Of a stretch of DNA of 51,170 bases, positions 35,114 to 42,981 are shown one piece after another. The notes under the pieces were generated by a model. That model was not told the DNA's origin, searched no databases, and saw nothing but the letters and a program-made list of their open reading frames with translations. Positions within the stretch are counted from its first letter, which is position 1. Each line of letters opens with the position of its first letter. A program made the translations under genes and the position numbers. Source of the DNA: Bacteroidales bacterium (GTDB lineage Bacteria > Bacteroidota > Bacteroidia > Bacteroidales > JAADGE01); assembly GCA_021108035.1 (NCBI GenBank), contig JAIORQ010000038.1:1-51170 (forward strand), in the 5' to 3' direction.

Positions 35114-35746
35114 ATGGAAAATTTATGTGGAACATACAATATTATTAAAACCGATATTCAAAACAGAATATCAGAGTTCAAATCTGTATGGATTCATGCT
35201 GATGAGAAAAAATTATTTCAAGAACTTGCTTTTTGTCTTCTCACTCCACAATCGAAAGCAAAAAATGCTTGGAAATCAATAATGATTTTGACAAAAAATC
35301 AAAAGATTTATGAAGCAGAAGCCAATGCTATTGCTGAAGATTTGAATTTAGTGAGGTTTAGAAACAACAAATCTCGCTACATTGTAGAAGCTCGTAAAAA
35401 GTTTTTAAATAATTCCAAAGGAATCAGAGAAACTTTGAATGAACAGAAATCAATATTTGAAAAAAGAGATTGGCTCAATAAAAATATAAAAGGTTTTGGA
35501 TTAAAAGAATCAAGTCATTTTCTGCGAAATATTGGATTTGTCGAAGATATTGCAATTTTAGACAGGCATATTCTTAAAAATTTAAAAAAATATAATGTCA
35601 TTGATGAGATTCCTAAAGCTGTTTCAGAAAAAAAATATTACGAAATTGAAAGAAAGATGAAGAACTTTGCAAATAAAATTAAAATTCCTCTTGAGCATCT
35701 TGATTTAATTTTTTGGTATAATGAAGCTAATACTATTTTTAAATAA
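35114..35746 (+). CDS. ogg: N-glycosylase/DNA lyase, Ogg2-like
   Basis: A 210-residue helix-hairpin-helix DNA repair enzyme that removes 8-oxoguanine. The hairpin and catalytic region reads NKNIKGFGLKESSHFLRNIG, with the Lys nucleophile, followed by the catalytic Asp in IAILDRHILKNL. The N-terminal LAFCLLTPQSKAKNAWKSI is typical of the small archaeal/thermotogal Ogg2 group, and the C-terminal LDLIFWYNEANTIFK is the usual end. Its place inside an oxygen-defence island fits repair of oxidised DNA. Confidence 0.9.
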   Translation: MENLCGTYNIIKTDIQNRISEFKSVWIHADEKKLFQELAFCLLTPQSKAKNAWKSIMILTKNQKIYEAEANAIAEDLNLVRFRNNKSRYIVEARKKFLNNSKGIRETLNEQKSIFEKRDWLNKNIKGFGLKESSHFLRNIGFVEDIAILDRHILKNLKKYNVIDEIPKAVSEKKYYEIERKMKNFANKIKIPLEHLDLIFWYNEANTIFK

Positions 35747-35780
35747 AAATTTTATCAAATAATATGAAAATAGCACCAAC

Positions 35781-35993
35781 ATGAATATCATAAAAAAAAT
35801 ATTCAGATTTTATATTGACGGCTTTAGAAATATAGACAAATACGGAATTAAATTATGGATAATAATTGCAATCAAGCTTTTTATTATGTTTATAATACTG
35901 AAAGTCTTTTTCTTTCCTGATTTTTTGAATTCGAAATTCAATACAGAAAAAGAAAAAGGAGATTATGTAATTGAAACATTAACTAAAAATTAG
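35781..35993 (+). CDS. DUF4492 small membrane protein of the cyd operon
   Basis: A 70-residue protein with one transmembrane helix (LWIIIAIKLFIMFIILKVFF) preceded by a basic amphipathic N terminus and an RFYIDGFRNIDKYG motif. This is the DUF4492 family, regularly found just before cydA in Bacteroidota, probably an assembly factor or extra subunit of cytochrome bd oxidase. In this genome a 456-bp inverted-repeat element separates it from cydA; the element begins on the last base of its stop codon. Confidence 0.85.
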   Translation: MNIIKKIFRFYIDGFRNIDKYGIKLWIIIAIKLFIMFIILKVFFFPDFLNSKFNTEKEKGDYVIETLTKN

Positions 35994-36448
35994 GTGCTAC
36001 CATGAATTTAGCGGAATATTAACAAATATAATTGAATAAAAAATCTTTGTTTAGTGTATAATGTTTAACTGTTTATTTGCTTATGAATATATTAGGTTCA
36101 TCTGTATAATGCGTATTTTTTCAATTATAAAAGATAAATGAAAGATATATCAACTTATATTAAATATGTTCGTAGAACATTCTACTATGGTAGACTGTTT
36201 TAATTTTTTCAGAAGATGTTCTACGAACATCTTTTACCGGTTGCACATTTATTACCATAGTTTAACATTCTACGAATGTTTCAAAATATTAAATACGCAT
36301 TATTCGGATGAACCATATATTACAAGAATGAAGTAATGTTTTGTTTTAATAATTCAATTAACATCAGAAACAAATAAACAGTTAAACAAATAAACAATTT
36401 TTGTGATTAAATCTTAAATATTTTATCCGGTAAAACAACAGTAGAACC
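35993..36448. repeat. 456-bp terminal-inverted-repeat element with nested palindromes
   Basis: The ends GGTGCTACCATGAATTTAGC (35993 on) and the complement of GTAGAACC (36448) form about 26-bp imperfect terminal inverted repeats. Inside them a perfect 18-bp pair lies at 36062-36079/36371-36388, a 22-of-24 pair at 36095-36118/36291-36314, and three short palindromes at 36166-36180, 36215-36231 and 36265-36279 (for example GATGTTC-TAC-GAACATC). No protein is encoded. The same ends recur at 39592-39873. It fills the DUF4492-cydA spacer. Confidence 0.8.
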
Positions 36449-36466
36449 AAAAATAAATTTATCACT

Positions 36467-38005
36467 ATGGAAAATTTCGATATGTCATTGGTCGATTGGT
36501 CGAGGGCACAGTTTGCTTTAACAGCAATTTATCATTGGATTTTTGTTCCGCTTACACTTGGTTTATCTTTTATAGTTGCTTTTATGCACTATAAATATTA
36601 TAAGACAAAATCAATAAAGTGGAAAAACACAACTAAATTCTGGATGAAACTGTTTGGAATAAATTTCGCAATCGGAGTAGCAACCGGAATTATTCTTGAG
36701 TTTGAGTTTGGAACAAATTGGTCAAATTATTCGTGGATAGTAGGAGATATTTTTGGTGCTCCGCTTGCAATTGAAGGAATTTTAGCCTTTTTTCTTGAAT
36801 CTACATTCATTGCAGTAATGTTTTTTGGTTGGGAGAGAGTAAGCAAAAAATTCCACATGCTTTCATCGTGGTTTGTTGCTATAGGCTCAAACCTTTCAGC
36901 ACTATGGATATTGGTAGCCAACGCATGGATGCAAAATCCGGTGGGTACGCAATTCAATCCGGATACAGCACGAAACGAAATGGTTGAATTTTGGGAGATA
37001 TTGTTCTCACCTACAGCAATTTATAAGTTCTTGCACACTATAACAAACGGATATGTAGTTGCATCGCTATTTGTAATTGGAATTAGTGCATGGTTTATTC
37101 TTAAAGGTCGGCATACAGACTTTGCAAAAAGGAGTATGCGAATAGCCGCAACTTTCGGATTGTTTGCATCGCTTGCTCTTGCCTATACAGGAGACGGTTC
37201 TGCATATAATACTGCAAAAGACCAACCAATGAAACTTGCAGCTATGGAAGGACTTTACGAAGGAGGTTCCGAGCAAGGTCTAATAACAGTCGGGATGCTG
37301 ACTCCGGGTAAAAAATACAATGATGATAAAGATGATTATGTCTTTGCTTTAAAAATACCGCATTTCTTGTCCTACCTTTCAACAAGAGATTTTGACGGAT
37401 ATGTACCGGGTATCAACAATATTATTGACGGCGATGAAGAACACGGTTTAATTCCTGTTGAAGAGAGAATGATGAAAGGGAAGATTGCAATAAATGCATT
37501 AAAGGAATATAAAACTGCCGGAAATAAGGAAGATAAAGCAAAAGCTCTTAAAACTTTCAGAGAAAATTACAGTCATTTCGGATATGGTTTTTTGCCCGAT
37601 AAAGAATCGGCTATCCCCAATGTTCCTCTAACTTTTTACAGTTTTCATCTGATGGTAGGTCTTGGTTTTTATTTCATATTATTTTTTGCAATAATTCTGT
37701 ATTTTACAGTTAAACAAACCATTTACAGGAGAAGATTTTGGTTGAAACTTGCAGTTTGGACAATCCCTCTTGGTTATATAGCATCTGAATTGGGATGGAT
37801 AGTTGCTGAAGTTGGTCGTCAACCTTGGACAATACAGGATCTTTTACCGACAATGGCCTCTACATCTCATTTAAGTACTGCCACAGTACAAATTACATTT
37901 TGGCTTTTTGCCGCATTATTCACTGTCCTGTTAATTGCTGAATTAAAAATTATGTTTCATCAAATTAAATTAGGGCCAAAAGAAGAAGGAGTTAATCATG
38001 TTTGA
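36467..38005 (+). CDS. cydA: Cytochrome bd oxidase subunit I
   Basis: A 512-residue quinol oxidase subunit carrying hemes b558, b595 and d. The heme b595 ligand His is in the N-terminal DWSRAQFALTAIYHWIF; EFEFGTNWSNYSWIVGDIFG and AYTGDGSAYNTAKDQPMKLA are family hallmarks, and GWIVAEVGRQPW near the C terminus belongs to the same core. The Q-loop region around 270-340 is of the short type. It reduces O2 to water with very high affinity, protecting anaerobic enzymes. cydB overlaps its end by 8 bp. Confidence 0.95.
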   Translation: MENFDMSLVDWSRAQFALTAIYHWIFVPLTLGLSFIVAFMHYKYYKTKSIKWKNTTKFWMKLFGINFAIGVATGIILEFEFGTNWSNYSWIVGDIFGAPLAIEGILAFFLESTFIAVMFFGWERVSKKFHMLSSWFVAIGSNLSALWILVANAWMQNPVGTQFNPDTARNEMVEFWEILFSPTAIYKFLHTITNGYVVASLFVIGISAWFILKGRHTDFAKRSMRIAATFGLFASLALAYTGDGSAYNTAKDQPMKLAAMEGLYEGGSEQGLITVGMLTPGKKYNDDKDDYVFALKIPHFLSYLSTRDFDGYVPGINNIIDGDEEHGLIPVEERMMKGKIAINALKEYKTAGNKEDKAKALKTFRENYSHFGYGFLPDKESAIPNVPLTFYSFHLMVGLGFYFILFFAIILYFTVKQTIYRRRFWLKLAVWTIPLGYIASELGWIVAEVGRQPWTIQDLLPTMASTSHLSTATVQITFWLFAALFTVLLIAELKIMFHQIKLGPKEEGVNHV

Positions 38006-39152
38006 AAACTTATCATATCTTGTATTACAACAATATTGGTGGATAATAGTATCATTATTAGCATCTTTATTGGTGCTGTTAATGTTTGTGCAGGGAGGAC
38101 AAACTCTGTTTTCTCAATTATCCAAGAACGAAACAGAAAAGTCCTTGTTGGTCAATTCCATAGGACGAAAATGGGATATTACTTTTACTACACTTGTAAC
38201 ATTCGGAGGAGCATTTTTTGCTTCATTCCCCCTGTTTTATTCTACAAGTTTCGGAGGAGCATATTGGGTTTGGACTTTAATATTATTTAGTTTTATTATT
38301 CAGGCAGTTTCTTATGAATACAGAACAAAATCAAAAAATTTCCTCGGACGTAAAACTTATGATACTTTTTTATTTATAAACGGAATAGCAGCACCAATTT
38401 TAATTGGTATAGCTGTAGGAACATTTTTTACAGGTTCTGAATTTTCTGTTGATAAATTAAATATTACAAATATCGGCAATCCCGTTATTTCACGATGGCA
38501 AACAGCAACTCACGGACTTGAGGCAGCTTTGAATATTACAAATTTGAGTCTCGGTCTTGCCATTTTCTTTTTATCTCGTCTGTCAGCAGGTTTATATTTT
38601 ATCAATAATATTGATAATGAAGCTATTGTAAAAAGAGCATCGAAACAAGTTAAAATATGTGCAATACCGTTCCTTGTCTTTTTCTTGTTATTTGTAGCTT
38701 TAATTCTGACAAAAGAAGGTTTTGCCGTCAATCCGGATACAAGTGAAGTATTTATGGAGAAATTCAAGTACCTGCATAATTTTATAGAAATGCCGGTAGT
38801 ATTAATTATGTTTCTAATTGGTGTTGCAGGGGTTTTATACGGGATTTATGCAGGAGCTTTTAAATCATCAGGCAAAGGAATTTGGTTTAGCGGCATTGGA
38901 ACTTTACTTACTGTTCTTGCTCTTCTGATGTCGGCAGGATTCAATAATACAGCTTTCTATCCGTCAACTTACGATTTACAATCTTCACTTACAATACAAA
39001 ATGCGTCATCAAGCGAATATACCTTAACAGTAATGAGTTATGTTTCATTATTAGTGCCTTTTGTTATTGCTTATATTTGGTACACATGGAAATCAATGAA
39101 TAAAAAGAAAATAAGTGAAACCGATATAACAGGTGATGATATGGCATATTAA
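37998..39152 (+). CDS. cydB: Cytochrome bd oxidase subunit II
   Basis: A 384-residue membrane subunit with about nine helices. It begins with NLSYLVLQQYWWIIVSLLAS and LVLLMFVQGGQTLF, and includes WDITFTTLVTFGGAFFASFP, typical of CydB, and SRWQTATHGLEAALN. The start overlaps cydA by 8 bp, so the two are translated together. No CydX-like small subunit is seen after it; instead the PerR-like gene follows with only 23 bp between. Confidence 0.93.
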   Translation: MFENLSYLVLQQYWWIIVSLLASLLVLLMFVQGGQTLFSQLSKNETEKSLLVNSIGRKWDITFTTLVTFGGAFFASFPLFYSTSFGGAYWVWTLILFSFIIQAVSYEYRTKSKNFLGRKTYDTFLFINGIAAPILIGIAVGTFFTGSEFSVDKLNITNIGNPVISRWQTATHGLEAALNITNLSLGLAIFFLSRLSAGLYFINNIDNEAIVKRASKQVKICAIPFLVFFLLFVALILTKEGFAVNPDTSEVFMEKFKYLHNFIEMPVVLIMFLIGVAGVLYGIYAGAFKSSGKGIWFSGIGTLLTVLALLMSAGFNNTAFYPSTYDLQSSLTIQNASSSEYTLTVMSYVSLLVPFVIAYIWYTWKSMNKKKISETDITGDDMAY

Positions 39153-39175
39153 CCTTGATTTTTAAAAAAAGAAAT

Positions 39176-39589
39176 ATGGAAAAAACCGGCAAAACAGATA
39201 AACATTTATCAAAACACGGGATAAAGCCGTCTTATCAAAGGATTCAAATATTTGACTATCTGATAAAAAACAGAAATCATCCGACTGTTGATATGATTTA
39301 CAAGGAGTTAGTCGGAGAAATTCCAACCTTATCAAAAACAACAGTTTATAACACTTTAAAATTGTTTCAAGAAAAAGGAATAGTATTAATAATTAATATT
39401 GAAGACAACGAAACTCGATTTGATGCAGATATTTCAAATCACGGGCACTTTAAGTGTAAAAAATGTGGTGAAATATTTGACTTTGAGTTAAATGAAAATA
39501 TGCTTAATTTCGTAAAACTTAAAAATTATACAATAGACGAACAACATGTTTATTTAAAAGGAATTTGTCCGAAATGTAAACAGAAATAA
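39176..39589 (+). CDS. perR: PerR-like Fur-family repressor
   Basis: A 137-residue metalloregulator. The winged helix is formed by IKPSYQRIQIFDYLIKNRNH, PTVDMIYKELVGEIPTLSKT and TVYNTLKLF; then the metal-binding DISNHGHFKCKKCGEIFDFE and the structural zinc pairs CKKC and CPKC. I use the ATG at 39176 rather than the TTG at 39155. The peroxide-sensing His and Asp residues are not confirmed by inspection, so Fur or Zur remain possible. Its neighbours (cyd, FprA) and the PerR-like boxes before the peroxiredoxin gene support PerR. Confidence 0.82.
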   Translation: MEKTGKTDKHLSKHGIKPSYQRIQIFDYLIKNRNHPTVDMIYKELVGEIPTLSKTTVYNTLKLFQEKGIVLIINIEDNETRFDADISNHGHFKCKKCGEIFDFELNENMLNFVKLKNYTIDEQHVYLKGICPKCKQK

Positions 39590-39591
39590 AT

Positions 39592-39873
39592 GGTACTACA
39601 ATGAATTTAACGGAACTTTTTAAATATGATATAAATTTAGTATATGTTTTTATAATGATATAATGATGCAATGCTTAAATGCTTCAATAATTTAATTTGT
39701 ATCCTATTTCAAGTTTGCCGGCTTGTAATACGACGATATTAAGCTATATGCTAAATTGAGCATCTGTTTTATTATAGCATTGTAGCATTATATCATTTAA
39801 GCATTTTTAGATAAGTAAAAACATTTTTTTAAGTTTAGGCATAACTAATTACCACTAAAATAACAGTAGAACC
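39592..39873. repeat. 282-bp terminal-inverted-repeat element, second copy
   Basis: Left end GGTACTACAATGAATTTAAC matches the element at 35993 in 21 of 24 positions; right end (39866-39873 inward) matches that element's right end in about 19 of 22. The interior differs: it holds repeats of ATGCTTAAATG and ATAATGATATAATG on both sides of a central 80-bp stretch. No gene is seen in the 307-bp spacer. Confidence 0.75.
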
Positions 39874-39896
39874 AAACAAATAAAACAAATTTAATT

Positions 39897-41060
39897 ATGA
39901 AAATAAAAGAAATTAAAGAAAACATCTTCAGTGTAGGAGCAATTGACCGGGATGTAAGAAATTTCCACGGATACTTAACACAAAGAGGCACAACTTATAA
40001 TGCTTATCTTGTAATTGATGAGAAAATTACATTAATTGACACTGTAAAAGCAAATTTTGCAGATAATTTAATATCAAGAATAAAACAAATTATTGACCCG
40101 TCAAAAATTGACTATATTATTTCGAATCATGTTGAACAGGACCATTCGGGTGCAATACCTAAAATATTGGAATATGCTCCTAATGCAACAATTATAACTT
40201 GCCCAAACGGAGATAAGGGTTTAAGAGCACATTATAAAAAGGATTGGAATTTTAAGATTGTAAAAACAGGGGATAAAGTTTCACTCGGTAAAAGATCTTT
40301 AGAGTTTGTTTTAACTCCTATGGTACATTGGCCCGATAATATGGTAGCATATATGCCGGAGGAAAAAATTCTGTTTTCAAACGATTCCTTTGGGCAACAT
40401 TATGCATCATCAGAAAGATTCGATGATGAGTGCCCGTTGGATATTATAATAGAGGAAGCAAAAAAATATTATGCAAATATTGTTCTTCCGTACGGAAAAC
40501 AAGTACAAAAAGAATTAGAGGCAGCATCTGCTCTTGATATAGAAATGATTGCCCCGAGTCACGGAGTTATTTGGAGAAGTAATATCAATAAAATTATTCC
40601 GCTGTATCAAAAATGGAGTAAAAACGAAACAATTAAAAAAGCTGTTATTGTTTATGACACTATGTGGAAATCGACTGAAATTATGGCTAATGCCCTACAG
40701 GAAGTCTTTGAGGAAAAAGATTTCAGCACTTCAGTAAGAAACCTGCAGTTCAATCATATTTCAGATATTATGACAGAACTTATTGATGCCGAATATATTT
40801 GTGTAGGTTCACCTACTTTAAATTCAACAATGATGCCGTCGGTAGCCGGTTTCCTTACATACATGAGTGGCCTTGCTCCGAAAGGCAGAAAAGCAATATC
40901 TTTTGGCTCCTACGGATGGGGAGGCAAAACAATGGATGAAATAAATAATTTTTTCGAAAAAACAGGATTTGATATAATTGCAAGTGAAAAAATTAAGTAT
41001 ATTCCGGGCGAAGAGGAATTAGAACAGTTTAAAAAACTGTTATCAGAAAAGATTTTGTAA
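39897..41060 (+). CDS. fprA: Flavodiiron protein (O2/NO reductase)
   Basis: This 387-residue enzyme reduces O2 to water or NO to N2O, receiving electrons from rubredoxin or F420/NADH partners. The N-terminal metallo-beta-lactamase-like domain holds the diiron site: NHVEQDHSGA (H-x-E-x-D-H), the His in MVHWPDNM and the Asp in FSNDSFGQH. From about residue 250 a flavodoxin domain follows: IVYDTMWKSTEIMANAL and VGSPTLNSTMMPSVAGF, binding FMN. Full length for the family (about 400). Together with cytochrome bd and superoxide reductase it forms the oxygen-removal set here. The 282-bp element ends 23 bp before its start. Confidence 0.95.
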   Translation: MKIKEIKENIFSVGAIDRDVRNFHGYLTQRGTTYNAYLVIDEKITLIDTVKANFADNLISRIKQIIDPSKIDYIISNHVEQDHSGAIPKILEYAPNATIITCPNGDKGLRAHYKKDWNFKIVKTGDKVSLGKRSLEFVLTPMVHWPDNMVAYMPEEKILFSNDSFGQHYASSERFDDECPLDIIIEEAKKYYANIVLPYGKQVQKELEAASALDIEMIAPSHGVIWRSNINKIIPLYQKWSKNETIKKAVIVYDTMWKSTEIMANALQEVFEEKDFSTSVRNLQFNHISDIMTELIDAEYICVGSPTLNSTMMPSVAGFLTYMSGLAPKGRKAISFGSYGWGGKTMDEINNFFEKTGFDIIASEKIKYIPGEEELEQFKKLLSEKIL

Positions 41061-41077
41061 TTCTGTGGCAAAAGTAT

Positions 41078-41240
41078 TTATTCCGACGGATTGATCAATG
41101 TGCCGATGAATAAAATACTGCCTGTTTCATTTTCTCTTATGATAAACATAAACGGCCTGTCAGCTTTAAATGTTATCGGTTCAGGCCTTTTATAGCTAAT
41201 CTCTCAATAATGAATACTGTTGTTACGGCAGAATTAAAAT
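41078..41240 (-). pseudogene. Serpin C-terminal remnant with frameshift
   Basis: The minus strand reads FKADRPFMFIIRENETGSI then LFIGTLINPSE and a TAA stop at 41080-41078. This contains the serpin signature (F-x-A-D-R-P-F-M-F-x-I) and the usual GSILF-I-G-x-L-x-N-P end. Upstream, in a different frame, SAVTTVFIIE resembles the hinge of the reactive loop; a TGA (41206-41204) breaks the frame. Only about 50 codons survive, directly after the ferredoxin-protein stop, so a serpin gene was deleted here. Confidence 0.85.
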
Positions 41241-42122
41241 TTATAACCAATATTCATCAAGAATTTCACCTTTAATTCCCACAACTATCAGCTTAACAGG
41301 TACTTTACGATCAGCTTTTGAAGCAGCCGATTTTATCATCTGAACTAAACCACTGCAACAAGGTACCTGCATGATCATTACTGTTATTGTATTTACTTTG
41401 GCTTCATCAATCATTTGCCTGAATTTCTCGATATAAACCTCTGTATTTGAATCTAATTTTGGACATGCAATCCCTAAACTTTTTCCTTTTAAGTACTCTT
41501 TATGAAAGTTCCCTGTTGAATAAGCCACACAGTCAGCAGCAATTACAATATCTGAATTTCTGTAATATGATGCATTAGGATTAACCAAGTGCATTTGAAC
41601 CGGCCAATGTGTTAATTCTGATTTCAGGTTTTCAGGTTCAATCGTACTTTCTTTTTCACTGTTTGCCGTAAAACTCATCTCCTGCGAACTCGGACATCCA
41701 CAAGCAGATTTTTGCTCTTGATGCTCCGTTTTATTTATACCTTTTACTTCATTAATAATTTCTTCCACATCTAAATCTATTTCGTTTTTATGGTTTAACA
41801 GGTAAGTCATACCTTCATTAAGATAAGCATCTTCTCCGTGATCTTTCAAATGCTTCAAGTGGGCAACTACAACATTTTTGCCTTTCTTTACCATACCTGT
41901 CATTACTTTTATTTCATCATAAGGTTCGGCTTTACGTTGTTCAATTGTAATTGCATCCTGTGGGCAATGACCTATGCAAGCACCAAGTCCGTCACACATC
42001 AAATCGCTTATCAGTCTTGCTTTTCCGTCAATAATCTGTAAAGCTCCTTCATGACAATTAGGCACACATAAACCGCATCCGTCGCATAACTCTTCGTCTA
42101 TTTTTACAATTTCTCTTATCAT
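41241..42122 (-). CDS. Dicluster 4Fe-4S ferredoxin-domain protein
   Basis: A 293-residue protein with an N-terminal 2[4Fe-4S] ferredoxin domain: LCDGCGLCVPNCHEGAL and MCDGLGACIGHCPQDAI (residues about 12-60), each with a full four-cysteine set shared between the clusters. A linker of about 100 residues carries an ACGCPS motif, and the C-terminal half, about 170-293, includes LGIACPKLDSNTEVY and VPCCSGLVQMI, probably another metal or thiol site. Family members stand next to Crp/Fnr regulators in many anaerobes; their function is unestablished, with links to hybrid-cluster/nitrosative stress inferred from context. It is divergent from such a regulator here. Confidence 0.82.
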   Translation of the reverse strand: MIREIVKIDEELCDGCGLCVPNCHEGALQIIDGKARLISDLMCDGLGACIGHCPQDAITIEQRKAEPYDEIKVMTGMVKKGKNVVVAHLKHLKDHGEDAYLNEGMTYLLNHKNEIDLDVEEIINEVKGINKTEHQEQKSACGCPSSQEMSFTANSEKESTIEPENLKSELTHWPVQMHLVNPNASYYRNSDIVIAADCVAYSTGNFHKEYLKGKSLGIACPKLDSNTEVYIEKFRQMIDEAKVNTITVMIMQVPCCSGLVQMIKSAASKADRKVPVKLIVVGIKGEILDEYWL

Positions 42123-42140
42123 ATGTTTTATTCTTTAAAA

Positions 42141-42209
42141 TATATTACAAAGATACTATCACATATCTGTTAAAAACGGTAATATATGTTACAATTATTA
42201 TTATTTTTG
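42141..42209. promoter_or_regulatory. Divergent regulatory region with inverted repeats
   Basis: TATATTAC (42141-42148) and GTAATATA (42179-42186) are inverted across 30 bp between the divergent ferredoxin-protein and Crp genes, and TATGTTACA follows. TATTTTTG (42202-42209) fits the -7 consensus for the Crp gene. The repeats could be operator half-sites; that is inferred. Confidence 0.45.
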
Positions 42210-42217
42210 AAAAAAAA

Positions 42218-42886
42218 ATGAATCATACAATAATTAACTGCGAATTATTCAGAGGCATAAATATTAGCGAGCTTGAAGACTTGTTAACTTCCGTTACACA
42301 TAAAAATTATAAATTTTCTAAAGATGAAATAATAACGTCATCTCGGAATGAAGTACGCGGACTGTATATTCTAATGCTGGGAAGTGTAAGAGGCGAAATG
42401 GTTGATTTTTCAGGAAAAGTAATCAAAATTGAAGATATTGAAAGTCCGAGAATGTTGGCACCTGCTTTCTTATTTGGTAAAAATAATAACTATCCTGTTG
42501 ATATTATTGCAAACAATAATACAGAATTTATCTATTTTCACAGAAGTTCATTTTTAAAACTTTTACAACTTAACCAAACAGTATTAATGAATTATCTGAA
42601 TATAATTTCTGACAGAGCCCAATTTTTATCAACCAAGATTAGATTTTTATCATTTCAAACCATTAAAGGGAAGTTTGCACACTACATTATTAACTTAATA
42701 AACGAAAATAACAAGGAAGATATAATTTTACCGTTATCACAATCAAAACTTGCAGATTTATTCGGTGTTACTCGTCCGGCACTCGGAAGGGTAATTCGCG
42801 AATTACACAATAATAAAATAATTATTGCCGAAAATAAAAGGATTAAAATACTTAATAAATCTCAATTAGTTGAGTTGATGAAATAA
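42218..42886 (+). CDS. Crp/Fnr-family transcriptional regulator
   Basis: This 222-residue regulator has an N-terminal cyclic-nucleotide-binding-like beta barrel (GLYILMLGSVRGEMVDFSG) and a C-terminal HTH_Crp domain (LPLSQSKLADLFGVTRPALG, RVIRELHNNKIIIAENKR). It lacks Fnr-type N-terminal cysteines (only Cys8 in INCEL), so it is not an iron-sulfur Fnr; a heme or nitrosative sensor such as HcpR would be consistent with its ferredoxin neighbour, but this is inferred. The divergent arrangement suggests that it controls the ferredoxin-protein gene and itself. Confidence 0.85.
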   Translation: MNHTIINCELFRGINISELEDLLTSVTHKNYKFSKDEIITSSRNEVRGLYILMLGSVRGEMVDFSGKVIKIEDIESPRMLAPAFLFGKNNNYPVDIIANNNTEFIYFHRSSFLKLLQLNQTVLMNYLNIISDRAQFLSTKIRFLSFQTIKGKFAHYIINLINENNKEDIILPLSQSKLADLFGVTRPALGRVIRELHNNKIIIAENKRIKILNKSQLVELMK

Positions 42887-42981
42887 ATTATTGATCTCTC
42901 TGCCGCTACTAATATTATTTTATATCCCCTTAACGGAAGAAGAAATTTTATAATTATTTAGTTTCTTAATCTTCAAGATTA

